NCBI GenBank assembly: GCA_002224055.1
Contig: AZLU01000057.1
Coordinates: 124,001 to 188,000, forward strand
DNA: 64,000 nt
From: Pezizomycotina sp. ARF18
Taxonomy: Eukaryota > Ascomycota
Direction: 5' to 3'
Position 1 is the stretch's first letter, and each line of letters opens with the position of its first letter. The translations under genes and the position numbers were made by a program. This document shows, piece after piece, positions 47,743 to 59,800 of the stretch. Below the pieces are notes generated by a model. It saw only the letters and a program-made list of their open reading frames with translations, was not told the DNA's origin and did no database searches.

Positions 47743-47883
47743 TTTGAAAGAAGGTTGGAGCGTATTTTTTGACAGAAAACGGTTTCTTAGGTATGAGGTT
47801 GGAAGATGTTATCCGGGTATGATTGAATGAACGAGTGGATTATGATGAGGATGAGAACAGTCTTGATCGTTCAAAACGTCCCC

Positions 47884-47891
47884 TTTTTATA
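47884..47891 (-). promoter_or_regulatory. TATA box of the triple-repeat gene
   Basis: TATAAAAA on the minus strand, about 142-149 nt upstream of the ATG at 47742. Assigned by consensus and position. Confidence 0.5.
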
Positions 47892-50767
47892 AACGGCCCT
47901 GAACAGCTATTCAAGTTTTCAACTGATTCAATCAATCCGATTCATCCTGTCGCTTTTTCTTGCCAAGCGAGACGATAAAAATAAATTATAATAGTATAAC
48001 CGGATCATAGCAGGTGGTATGCATGGGTAAGTTGGTCGAGGGCTCGAGCTCCCGGACAAAGAATGAAAGGGATCAGAGATTCAACGAATCCTTCGGGGGC
48101 CAAGACTACCTCCATACTCATTTGTCTCGCTTTGGGTGGAGGCGATGAAGACAAAAAGGAAAGGTCCTGGGTATGTACATGCGGAATGGTATAAGCATTC
48201 GGTCCGCTGTGGAAGATTGTTAAGCCTTCTAAGGCAGGGCGAACATATCGATGGGAATCCGGAGCCAAGCAAAAAAAAAAAAAAAAGGAAAACCGCACAT
48301 GGGGTCTTTTACTTATGATAATCGGACAAAGGATGGGTGCTTCTAAACATGGATCAGGGGCTATGGCTGCTCTTGAGTATTACCTACACGTTTGCTGACG
48401 GTCCTTGAAGCAGACAACCGAAATTTCGGCCTTGGCTACATTTCCGTGAGAAATATCTGCCAGTTGGTTCACGCTCCATCGTGGGACCAAAGAAGCTCAA
48501 TAACGATGTTCTACGTCTAAGCCACCGTGTTATACAGAAATGGCTGTTCTAGAAGTTCTTATTCGCTGGACGTTACTGGTTACATTGGACAGAAACGTTT
48601 AACTATGATTTCATGACTGACGGAACGCGATGATAGCTGGGATCTATTCTACTGAAAGGCGTTTACTGCTGATGGATAATCTTCTAACATAGGTGTAGGT
48701 ATTGATAGAGCTGTGGAACCGCCACGATAAAGTCTGGAATAGGATACCTAATAGCGTTGAAGAAACTGAACTCATGCAGAAGCAGACCACAAACCTTCGA
48801 TTTGAATACGGAGATCGCAGGGCTGAATTACAGAAAACTAAGTATATCGTCTTAAACCGGCGTGGCGAACTAAGTTTAATTTTTTTTTCGCTGCTGGCTT
48901 TCTTATGAGTATACTATTTTGCTAATACTTGCTGTCTTAAGCAGGTCAAAGTCGTGAATACGCTTTCGAAACACGATCCCAAGAAATTCATTTCGAACAA
49001 CAAAGAATAGGCTATCCCGGCGCCCGGCGGCGGCGAAGCTTAGACCTCCATGAAGAAAACGATCTCCACTTAGTACCCCGAAGATTAGCAAAAGGTTATA
49101 ATAAATCCTGACGCATAAATACTTCGTTCGCGCTGTTATCCGGAGATCGTCGAGATAGTTAGGTGAGATCGATCCATCAACTTGACTTTATCGTTACAAC
49201 TGGAGCTTCTCGAACGGTTCTAGGGAAGGAACGCCTAACACAAGTCGGAATGGAACTTTGAATTCGCCAAAAATAAGCATGAGAAGGCAGAGCTCAGGGC
49301 ATAGACGCAGCATCAACGGGCATTGTCTCTCCTCGGGCTTAGCGTCGCAGATGTTCATAGGATTCACAAATCGCTGGAAATGTTCTTCCGGATTTTGGAT
49401 TCAATCTACACGTTCCCGACCCACGTCCGCCACGTTCTCACTTGATCATGATATGATACTTCTATGACTCTTCCTAGTATTTGTCTCCGATTGATATGGA
49501 AGCGGATGGATATTACTACCTCATTTTCTACTCACTGACCTTCTTATTGAAAAAAAAATTACCAAGTTTCCGACTTGTTTATCGCCAAGATGGTTAGAAC
49601 TAGGGGTTTATGAAATTTCCCAGTTTTTTTTTTTTTTTTTTTTTTTGACCTCGTCATTCGCAAATTCTATTCGAAGGGCAAAAATACCCATGTATTTTCT
49701 CGCCAACCCGGTTTTGCCGTGAGAAATAAGTACTATTCCTCTGTCCAATCCCTTTACGCGTTTCCCTGTGAGTTGTGAGCATGCATTTTTTGTTTATATA
49801 ACGGATTACCAAGCGAGAGGACTGCAACCGTGGGAGCTGGGTTCGCGGTAATTTGTAACTCGGAACGCATCGCGGAACGAAATCATCAAGTTTTTTTTTC
49901 CCAAGCAGCAGTATAGTTTTCATACTTTTTGCCGATGGTTGCCGTAAGCTGCGACCGCGTAACGGTCGACGGAGATATAAAATAGTTTCCCTTGAAGTCA
50001 GAGAGATTTGTAGTCTTCGCGCCGGCGCGCTTTTCATGACATAAGATGACATTTTTCACCGTCCTGAAGTTCCGCGGTCTTGGAAACGCGATCAACTTCC
50101 GTTGAGATATTCATTGCGACGCGACATCGCGGTGTTATCGAATCAAATGAACGAGGAAGAATTGCATTCGACCGCAGCCAGATTTTCAGTCTACGTCCCT
50201 TCATTCGTTACTTCGAACTCTAGTTAAAATGAGGGGAAAGAAAGTTTTGTAGGGTCTAGTTCTTGAGCATATTCAGTAGGTCTGGTCTTACGGTTCATAC
50301 TTTTGGTAAAGTATAAGAATAGTTAATGGACTTTCCAAGATCTGGATCTGGCTCCGGCATACCGCGGAGGACACGTAACAAGTAATAGAGAAAATACGTT
50401 AGAAGCCAATCTCGAGGATGTGAGTATCATACTTGCGTCGAGGGACCGCTATAAGGAAGCCCCATAGAGATATAACATTCTCAAAAAATACAGTACTGAC
50501 ATGACGGCGTTTCATAGTACATGAGCTTCTAATATCTCTCGATGGAACACTCGTAATTCAGCTGAGGATATGATCACAGGGGAAGGAGCAGTGTGTAAAA
50601 CATAGAAGAAATCTCGATAGCGTATGAAAGTGCTAGAGTGTTAATATTCAGACGTAATTACAAAGAGAATACAACGCAAAAATTAAAGTCAAAAGACACT
50701 CCATTTGCTCTACAAGCAATACCCGAACTCTACCACAACAACCATTACATTATTTTGTTCTTAGCGC
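47892..50767. other. Long gene-poor spacer
   Basis: About 2.9 kb without a supported gene. It contains an A run at about 48271-48286 and a T run of about 22 at about 49625-49646. Frames at 48005-48318, 48702-48908 and 49654-50095 have no motifs and vary in composition with the flanking homopolymers, so they are judged non-coding. Confidence 0.45.
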
Positions 50768-51357
50768 TTACGGCGCATTGGCATAAACCGTCGCGGTCGG
50801 TGCGTAAACCGTCACCGTCGAGGCCGTCTTCGTTACCGTAACGTACTCAATCTTGTACGCATCGCAGAGCGCCAAATCGCCGACGTCGATGTCCAAGTTA
50901 TCGGGGTCAGCCCTCTTCGCCTTTATGTCAGGATCTCCCGAGCGCGGCAAGTGGCCAACTTGGACATCAACATCGTTTTCATCGTTCCTCTTCTCATTTA
51001 CCCTTCGAATTACTCCCTTAACACCCTCTAGTTTAGTTCGCTCCGTGACACTACGTTTCTTCTTGCCGACGTTCTGAATCGGTGCGCGATCGGTGATGAA
51101 CTCGCGCCGGGTCCACTCCTCGGGATCGTTTCCCTTGGGGTTGTTAAAGTGGTTGCCGTTCTCTTCGGCAATCCGCTCGATGTTCATGTAGGTGTCGCCC
51201 CCGATCCACTCGTTGTGGTGATTATCGTCAAACTTGCGCGGGGAGTCGAAGCGGCCGTCGTAGGCGTAGTTGCGCGGACGCCAGGGGGTTGAGGAGGATG
51301 GCACTGCGAGGAGGAAGACAATGGTGGAGATGAGGACGGTTGGGACTTCATCGTCAT
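50768..51357 (-). CDS. Secreted Kex2-type precursor with two related peptides
   Basis: From ATG 51357 (MTMK) a single-base switch leads into VPTVLISTIVFLLAVPSS, a signal sequence, then STPWRPRNYAYDGRFDSPRK and a polar domain (DDNHHNEWIGGDTYMNIERI). Three dibasic Kex2-like sites follow: KKKR before SVTERTKLEG, NEKR before NDENDVDVQVGHL, and KAKR before ADPDNLDIDVGDL. The two peptides after NEKR and KAKR align over 13 residues (x-D-x-x-[DN]-[VL]-D-[VI]-x-V-G-x-L). The C-terminus is Thr/Val-rich (EYVTVTKTASTVTVYAPT) to the stop at 50768. Fungal Kex2-processed repeat proteins use this layout for secreted peptides and RiPP precursors; membership is inferred. No UstYa-type oxidase gene is seen nearby. 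Confidence 0.65.
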
Positions 51358-51811
51358 GGGATAAATGTGGACTTGGGGAGTTGGAAGTTGGTGTTCAGGT
51401 GGATGATGGGTGTTGGGGAAATGTACGGGTGGGGAGTATTTATTCAGGAAATGGAGTTTGAGATTGCGCGATTTTGACAGTGAATGGCAATACGTGGGCT
51501 GGACACGTTTTTAGCTCTCTAGGATACTCTTACCCATATCATGTACCGGCCAGTCTTGACCGATCTCTACTGGACGCATGATCCCGCGATCGTCGAACCT
51601 TGGTGGCTTTTGAGTTTCGTTTCTCCGCCATTGAGACCGGTGTATGCGGGCATAGGTCGTCCACAAGCTTCGAGTGGATCAAAGTTTATATCAATAAAAC
51701 ACTATTACACGAGGGGTGACGTTGAGAATTACACTTGGATTTAGAAATATATGCGCTAACAACGTTTTCTAAACGCGACTACTAGTATACAACAGCAAGC
51801 GAGGGCGATAT
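51358..51811. other. Spacer between two minus-strand secreted genes
   Basis: No gene recognised. A TATA-like AATAAATA lies on the minus strand near 51432-51442, about 80 nt upstream of the Kex2-type precursor. Confidence 0.4.
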
Positions 51812-52473
51812 TTACGGATGACCGCCGCCATGACCACCGTCGTGGCCCCCATCATGACCGCCGTCGTGACCGCCATCATGGCCTCCGCTACCATGGTCCC
51901 CCGCTACCATGGTCGCCACTTCCGTGATCACCGCCCCCGAACCTCCGCCATGAGTCCCCATCATCCGGGCATCTCCAATCATGGAACCCTGGAGTATGAC
52001 AGCACCTAACATCCCACAGATCCCTCCACCGCACTTCGGCGGGCACCTCGATCGACCCAGCCATCGTGGCTCCTATCATAACAGCACCGCTGATCCCACC
52101 TATCATTTCTGCCGCATTTCGGCGGGCACCGATTATCGAACCCGCGGTTGCTCCAACCCGGCGTATCGCAGCAGCGTGAATCCCACGGCGCGCCGTTGTA
52201 GCATTTTGGCGGGCAGCGGTGTCGGCCCACGTATGGTCTGGGGTATCGCAGCAGCGGGGGTCCCAGGGGTCGCGCGGGGAGCATTTGGGGCGGCAGTATG
52301 GTCGTTGGGTATAGCGGCAGCAGTCCGAGTCCCAGTGGCCGTGGTGGTCGCATTGGAGGTTGTGCTGTGGACCTCCGCCCCTACCGCCATCGTTACCGGG
52401 CTAGCGAGGGAGTGGCTGCTGCGAAGCCGACGATAGCTGCGGATGCAGCGATTAGGGAAAGTGAGAACTTCAT
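51812..52473 (-). CDS. Secreted CPPKC/WDxRCC repeat protein with Gly-His-Asp tail
   Basis: The start is ATG 52473 with signal peptide MKFSLSLIAASAAIVGFAAA. About five units follow at 52000-52365, each about 26-28 residues, sharing C-x3-C-x5-W-D-x2-C-C: QCDHHGHWDSDCC, CRPKCSPRDPWDPRCC, RCPPKCYNGAPWDSRCC, RCPPKCGRNDRWDQRCC and RCPPKC...RDLWDVRCC, often with DTPG or HTPG next. The tail (51812-51960) is a run of DHGSG and then GGHD units ending GGGHP with TAA at 51812-51814. Several single-base frame switches separate the units, but the cysteine pattern is kept in every one. The Cys pairs suggest disulfides, and the His/Asp-rich tail suggests metal binding. No family is recognised. It lies head to tail with the Kex2-type precursor on the same strand. 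Confidence 0.72.
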
Positions 52474-54028
52474 GATATTGGTAAAATGAATGAAAATGGT
52501 GGGTAAAGAATTAATAGTGATGTTGTCGAGTGCCGTAAAGGTGGAGAGACTGCAGAATGAATGTTGAGTTGAACGAACACTGGACGGCGGGCGAACAGAA
52601 TTAAATACTAGTTTGACATGAACTGTGAATAATAGCACTCCTCTGAAGGCACTAAGCACTCCCGACAGACTGTCCGCACATCAAGAATCCTCTAGAACTC
52701 GATGCAGAGCCTCAAGATAGATAGTCTGGCAAAATCCGCGGAGGTAATCTCCACCATTTGCACGTAAGTTACCAATCCGAAGAGGCCTCGATGCGTCGTC
52801 CTGATCGTACCTATCGCATCCATAAAACTCGCTTTCCCGGTCGGGAGTAGGAAAAAGCTCACTGATGGCAGCTGCACATTTGTTTCGTTTCCGGTCCTCA
52901 AATATTCAGCCTTTATCAACTGCCTTCGGTAGCTTGGCGCATTTCTCATATTCGCGATAGTTTGGGTTGGCGTTGTTCCGAGTGGAGCAAGCGGTAGAAG
53001 CCACAACTGGTAGACGGCCAATCAGGTCTCGTCCGTGACCAACTTCCCCAAAAGGATTCTCCGAGATTGAACTGTGACAGCTGCGTGTATCGCTATTGGC
53101 GACGGAAAAAAATCGGTGATTGTAGCACTTTGGTCATGAAAGAAGCCTCGGGTTGTCCGAATGGCTAGGAGCCTAGGACTGGGAGAAAGAACGAGCTACA
53201 GATTGAGAGGTCTAGAACTATGGTTCTCTCAAGTATTCACATGCCAGTCTTCCTTCAGTCCCTGCGGAGGAGACTTTCCTATTCACGACGAATAATTTTG
53301 AACGTGAGCTGAATACATATTGTAAAGGCGCTATATATCTCAGCGCCGAAGCTGGAGGATATTGAAGTGCCTTGAGTTACACAGATGTTTAGAAAATAAA
53401 ATTAGATCTCCTCGCCACAGGATCGAATATGGACCAGTGCAATCCCGTTTATTGCTGGTTATATCACGTTTCTGAGACAAAAACATCCGAGAGTTGTGCA
53501 AGAGACGTAATAGCTTTCGAACCCGTCATGTTATTGCAGAAGGTGGTCTGCTAATTACGATGTTACACAGATGAAAACTGATATCAAGTCAAAAAGAAGT
53601 TTTCGAAGGCCAATGAGGACTTAAAAGTCCACAAGGGTGTCCTGTCCTATTAGGCTGCTGAGCTGATATTTTATATCTACGTGCGTATAGCCTGAGGTAA
53701 CGAACTATTTGCATAAAAAGGCACTCTTCTTTTCAGTATTTCAATTGGTTTCCTCTTCCCCGGTGATAATTTTCGTCTCTCATGTTGCGCTCGGACATTT
53801 CGTCGAATCGAGAGCCAACATACGGAAACCGTCTCTGTGGTACAAGGATCAAGGCAAGCTGCTCATATCTATGTATATATTTCACCGGCGTCCTGTATTT
53901 ACAAGCCCCTCTCTTCTTTCCCCGCATTCTATCCATAGTGGAGTTATTGCATATATATCACTTGTCCTTCTTCTTAGCAGTCCACATAACTTTCTCCTTA
54001 TTTCTCATCCACGGTTATATCAGCCAAA
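52474..54028. other. Divergent spacer between two secreted genes
   Basis: About 1.5 kb. A 109-codon minus-strand frame (52692-53021) shows no motif. Text near 53155-53190 weakly resembles the start of a tRNA but lacks the rest. No gene recognised. Confidence 0.4.
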
Positions 54029-54543
54029 ATGAAGTCCACACTCGTTTCCCTCACACTCTTCTCTGCAGCGGCGCTAGCTCAGGTTCCCTTCTGTCCCGCC
54101 GGTATCAATTTCCGACTGCGTACTGTTGCGCTCGAATATACCACTCGATCCTAAGAATCCTAACCAGGACGGTGTCTTCTACTACAACTGTAAAACCTTC
54201 CCTTTCCATATTACCCTACTCTCTAAGGCGAGTCTTAACGTATTGATACATAGGCTATCAACGAAACCACTTCGGATGTTTTGGCCGCTACGCGCCATGG
54301 GATGTTTGCTGCGATAGGTTGCAACCGGTACATCTAAGTTTCCTCCAATATTTTATTACTTTTGCAAACATAATTATTGAGAGAGAGGAAATACTAACGG
54401 GACATCGGAGTTTAGGTGAACCGACGGATACGGTTACCATACCAAACGTTCCAAGCTCGCAGAAGATCATTAACATCGCTGTCAGGTGTACGTTGGGTAA
54501 TAAGGCGCCGAGGTTGGCTCGGGATGTGCAGGACATGGAGTAG
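54029..54543 (+). CDS. Small secreted cysteine-containing protein, three exons
   Basis: The start is ATG 54029 with signal peptide MKSTLVSLTLFSAAALAQ, then VPFCPAGIN. One base switch leads to SDCVLLRSNIPLDPKNPNQD and GVFYYNC. A 64-nt intron (54190-54253, GTAAAA..CATAG) splices to YQRNHFGCFGRYAPWDVCCD. A second intron is probable from 54335 (GTACATC), with a perfect TACTAAC at about 54390 and an acceptor near 54415. It leads to GEPTDTVTIPNVPSSQKI and RCTLGNKAPRLARDVQDME to the stop at 54543. Six cysteines lie in the first two exons and one in the third. A secreted protein of about 130 residues is inferred; no family recognised. The intron 1 donor choice rests on restoring the Cys-rich reading. 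Confidence 0.55.
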
Positions 54544-55153
54544 AGTTGACGTTATATTTGCTTCTAAGACGGATCATAGTAGAATGAGCCTGGATGGATA
54601 ATCTCATTTTTTCCTGTAGTTCACGTATATAACCTATTGAAAATAGGTATTGCATAAACGCGTAAATATACCAAATCCCCGGAAAGCGGTTCGCTTTCCG
54701 GATATTCCTTGGCGTAATAACCCCTAAGGAATTATCTCATGCATGAGAAGAAAAAAGAGCAGGTTCAATGTTCGGGTCTAGGAGATCACCAATCTTATCA
54801 ACCTGAAAACCTAATAATACTTAGCACTAGTCTTATCTAGTTTCAGGTTATTATAGTCACTAGCGTTCCAGAATTGCTCTCTCGATTCTTCAGATTCTTT
54901 GTAACCCTAAAGACCATGACGATATATCGCGAGTGCTCAATGACCAAATCCTTCTCCGCATTATCAATAAATGCTAATCAGCTACACCACGAAGTTCATG
55001 CAAAATAAAACGACTCATCCGATGATAAGATATATAGACCACGAGAATCCGCTAGTTAGCATCGTTACAGGGGATCGTCGTCTAAAACCCTCGAAGTTAG
55101 TTTTATATCTCTGACAAAGCCCACAAATTGCAACCGGGATTCCTATAACCGGG
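54544..55153. other. Spacer, nothing recognised
   Basis: Short frames only. Promoter of the next gene expected in the right half. Confidence 0.4.
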
Positions 55154-55617
55154 ATGAAGTTCTCATTCCTCTCAATTGCTTTCCTTCTCCCATTCACCTT
55201 CGCGGCTCCCATGCCGCTCAACACCCGCGGGACAGGGCGCGATATCCTCGCCGCCGACTTCGCAAGGGTCCAAGCGCCAAAAGACCATATACTCCACCAC
55301 TCCTCCCTTTCCGAAAATGTCAACAAGCGAGCCGTCCAGCGATCCCATCCCTCCGCATTAAGGGCCCGTCCCACCACATGAGTGGTTTCGCTGGAAAATT
55401 TAGACTTTTCGGAGGCAGCAAACAACAGAAGGGGAACACGTTGTTCAAGATGAGCAGGAATAAGAACGTGGTGAAGGATGGAAGCAAGGGCGCGCACGGG
55501 AGAAATTTCAGGATGAACCAGGTGAAGGGTAGTAACAGGAGGGGCAGGATATTGAGTCCGGATGTTAAGATTGTAATCAATAGGGAAGTTAATACTATAC
55601 CGGCCAGCTTCATTTAG
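55154..55617 (+). CDS. Secreted protein with basic C-terminal half
   Basis: The start is ATG 55154 with signal peptide MKFSFLSIAFLLPFTFA, then APMPLNTRGTGRDILAADF and SLSENVNKR, a dibasic site that Kex2 could cut. The first frame stops at 55381. One frame switch just after NVNKR opens IPSLRIKGPSHHMSGF, GKFRLFGGSKQQKGNTLF, KMSRNKNVVKDGSKGAHG and VKIVINREVNTIPASFI to the stop at 55617. The second half is strongly basic. The total is about 154 residues. A 209-codon frame on the opposite strand is a shadow of this gene. No family recognised; a secreted basic peptide released by Kex2 is possible. Confidence 0.55.
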
Positions 55618-56814
55618 TGATAATTTTATTTTAGCGTTATCCACAGTACATTCCTTACATAGAAAATGCCGCCTTATAACACGTGCTCGCTCGATCCCAC
55701 TAAAGAAAAATCATCACTAAATGAAGCTCGCCGCATAGTAGAGAAAGGGGAGATATGATAGCAGACTGCAATATAGGGGGATCAGTGAGGTCCTTGCTTG
55801 GGCTTAGATTCTATTAGATTAAATACTCGAACAAAGAAGGATAATAATAATAGTGATCTCTTCTAATTTCCAAATTCCTCAAAAGGGCTCACTGCGGCCC
55901 CCGGGAGCCTGATCCGATGAGAACAATCGATTGTGATAGATTGGTCATTTTGGCGAAGTGATCTGATTGGCCGTGGTGAACTTCAATGCAATATAGGACG
56001 AAAAATGTTACGATCAAAATTACCCCTCCATCCAAATGGATGCAAATATGAACCAAGCCTACGAGATGATATATACAAAAAATCTGATAATAAGGGAAGA
56101 GACATCTCACGGCTATTAAATCGAAATTTAAAAACCTCATCAGACTTAGAGGTATATAGCATGGAAGGCGTCGCGATACTGTTTGTATCTATCCGAACCC
56201 CTACCCCACTTAGCAACGCGACATCGCGACATCGCGACGAAATATCGCCAGAATACGAGGACTTCTTACAACTATACCTACTTTCACGGGGGATTTGTAC
56301 TCTTCTCATTGGCCGACATCACTTCTAATAAGCCTCGCGAAGATGCAGGCACTAATTCAGACTGAAATATGGCGAGCGCGAGTGGCGCTTTGAGTTTTCT
56401 CCACGTTCTTTGAACCTTAAGGCGTTTGCTAGTATGGAGAAAGAAGGTTTACAACGGCTGCCCAAGGCCTCTCGGCCCTGCAGATCGTTATCCGCGCCGC
56501 CATGAAAAAAATAAACATTTGCACGAACTTGTCCATCGTGATACCTTGAGAGTTATACGGGACGCGTCCAGGGCGTTCTGCTTGCAACGCATTATGGGAG
56601 AGAGGGTTCTACGGAAAGCGACTGCCTGTGCGGATGCTGCGGATGCGCTTACTAAAAAGCTATGGCTATAATGAACAAAAAGGTGGACGTATCCTATGAG
56701 AGAAAAATAAAGAAACCACCGAGGATTATCCATCAATGCATCAATATCCATCAGGGATTGAATCAAAATTATAGTATATTTTGTCTCCATCGCCGGATGC
56801 GAAATACGCCGAAC
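55618..56814. other. Spacer with GCGACATC microsatellite
   Basis: No gene recognised. A GCGACATC unit is repeated about three times at 56216-56239. An 81-codon plus-strand frame (56426-56671) has no motif. Confidence 0.4.
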
Positions 56815-59800
56815 ATGATGGCGGACTTCACTTTACCCCGGCGGTGGGTCGAGTTTTTAGTTGTGCTATTACAACTCACTAATCCATTAGAAGCACTAAA
56901 GCTATCGCGGCGGGGCGCGGTTTACGGCTCGCCGACGTATCGCGAATCGCAAATCGAAAACATACCGACGTCGCCTTCAGAACACGGCTACGCCCACGGT
57001 GCCGTCGCGTGGCCGACGAATCAGACTACGGAACATGACGGCGATGTAGTGTACTCAACGCGTTTCTTGCGACCGACGAGAGATGCTCACGGAGTTCACG
57101 TCGCATACTTCGTCTGATTTTGCCAGCGGGGAGGACATACACACTGCACTGGCCGATGTGGGACCGCAAGCGCAGATATCGGGTAGGTTTCGCGACGGCG
57201 GCGCGAAGGGAAAATTGGAACTACACCCCGCAGTACATTGGGATACAGACACAAGCGATTTTAAACATCTACACCCAAGAAAAGAGGTTGCAATGCACTA
57301 TGCGAGGTCGGTGGAAGAAAGGGGGTTGCATACGAGTTAGTACAATGAAAAGTTCATACTGCGTTAGATCCTTTTTCAGCTGGGCTATTAACTGATGGGA
57401 TGACAATGATATAGAGCATATGATGTCCCACGTATCGTCCGAATATCGTTACCCGGCCATCGTTCTCGAGCATTCAAATTCGTCTCCTCTTATACTTGTT
57501 CGAACCCGAATGGACATACGGTCTTACGCGTCAACTTCAACAATACCAGGCATACTTAGAAGCGAAAAAACACTGGCCGAAGCAGGTGCAGCAAAATGGA
57601 AATATGTCTTCGTGGGGGATTCTAGCGCAACTGGGACAGCTGCGTCGGCGTCAATCCAGCGAGCAGAAGATTTGGTTCTGTAAGATAACGTCTATCTATA
57701 GACTCTCATATTGGAAGAATATGCTTTATACTCACTGAGATTATTTCAATCTAGGCTCATGATTTTCATTTTCCTCCTACGCCGAGCACGTTGGCCATGT
57801 GTACACCGCCGATATACAATGTCAACCTGTTCCCTATGAGGATATTTGCGCCAAAGCGACGATGAAATGGGCCACGAGATCGGCCAACGCCCGCGTCCGC
57901 CGCAGATACACCATCCTCCTGACCCGAAGTATCCACCACCTCCGGAGGGGCCTCTGTGTGTCATAGGAATTGCCGGACCCCCGTTCCCCGTGTACGACCC
58001 GGGAACAGATGATGGAGGCGGGGGCGGAGGTCAAATAATTACGACCAGCAGTAGTATGGGGGTGATGTTTACACCTACACGGTGATTAACGGAACAACGT
58101 ATGAAATCACCTCAACGAGTACAGGCCAACACCATGTCGTTACTACTGTTGTGACTGGGACGGACGGAAGCGTGATCACAGAGATCTTGACGGAGCCGGA
58201 TACGCCCTCATCAACAAGAAGCTTTTACATCGTCACAACGGTTGTTACTGGAACAGACGGGAACTTGATAACGGAAGTTCTGACGGAGCCGGAGACTCCT
58301 TCCATAACGTCACCGCCGCCTCCCAGTACTGCCATTACGACAAAAGGGCTTTCCCACCTTGGCTTTCCATCTCGAGTTCCTCCTACCTAGGAGTTGACGG
58401 GCAATTTACGACGGCTTATTTCACTGTTACGGTACCAACTGCGACAGCGACGGGCAATGCAGGCGGTGTATACGTCTCTACTAGTGTTTATACTGGCGTG
58501 AATGGCAGGCCGACGACAGTATACTATACCTTGATGAGCACGCTTCCTCCGACTTCGACTGGAACTGGAGGTTCTGGAGGTTCTGGCGGCGTTTACGTCT
58601 CCACTAGCGTTTATACCGGCGTCGATGGTAAGCCGACAACCGTTTATTACACCTTAACGGGTACTCCGCCGATCACCGCAACTCGGACTTCGATTAGATC
58701 CTCTAGTTCCTCATATGGAGGTTTTTATGTCCCTACGAGCGTTTACACGGCGTTGATGGTAAGCCCACGACCGTCTATTACGCAATAACGGGCACCAGAC
58801 CTGGTTCTATCACTCGTACCTCAACTTCGTCCGGATCTTCGGTTTCAGTTAGCGGGAGCGGCTTTTACGTTACATCTGGTCTTTACACCGGTGTAGATGG
58901 CAAACCGACCACTGTTTATTATACGTTGACAAGCTCGCCTCGGGCCTCAACTACCTTTCCTTCTCGAAAAAACAGCGCGCAGCGGCAAATTTCGGCTACG
59001 GTCACGTCTACGCGGTCTAGCGCGTCTAGGACTACGTCATCGGGTTCTACTACTAAGACCCTAATTCGAAGTCCTTCGGTCTCCCTACAGCCCGTTCCTA
59101 TAACGTCGGGCGATGCAATAGGCGGAGATGGTAACGGCTGCGGACCTAAGAATTTCGACCTTTGCTTAGATGACAATCTCGGTTATTTAGACCCCGAAAG
59201 CCTAGAGTTCTACTCTCAGTACTATCAGAACCAAGTCAACCAGAACTCGAAACGCAGAAGGGTCGGGTTTGTAAAAGGCAGCCTGGAATAAGTAACAGCA
59301 AAGCTATATACCTCGCGTCGAAGGTTTTGAAGAACCTGTCGCCGGTAGTCTCGAATGCTGTTAGCAGTCCGAACACTAATTTGGCGGCGTACAACGCGTC
59401 TACCTGTAAGCACCAATCTTGCTTTCCCTTTTTTCAGTTTGCTAATGTTTACTTGTTATATTTCTGGTACTCTGACGTTTCCTGACACTCCTAGCTTTCG
59501 TCACGAGCGGTATCGTCATCTCGGACTCCAACGCAAACATTGGTGACACGAACTACGGCGTTAACAGCCATCTAAGGGTTTCCTTACCCTATATTGATGG
59601 AACCTTCCCCAGGTCGGGCGCGTATAAGCAGTCCCTCACTTCGTCCGGAGACAACGCAGTGCTCATGTACTACGATGCTGACGCGAACGGAAACACTGTC
59701 GGCGTTTACGAGACACCGTTTAACTTCAATGCGGATATCGGTCTCACGGGTGAGCTCCAGTTTGCATTCTTGCCAACATTCACGACGACTTACGCGAAGC

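Noticed and set aside
51818-52489. Several plus-strand frames, one of 151 codons.
   Set aside because: They are opposite the Cys-repeat gene, whose repeats and signal peptide fix the minus strand as coding.
52692-53021. A 109-codon minus-strand frame.
   Set aside because: No recognisable domain, signal peptide or splice signals; kept as spacer.
53155-53195. Text resembling the 5' part of a tRNA.
   Set aside because: The acceptor stem, anticodon arm and T-arm cannot be folded from the following bases.
55015-55644. A 209-codon open frame on the minus strand.
   Set aside because: It lies fully opposite the secreted basic-protein gene, which has a signal peptide and better composition; judged an antisense shadow.
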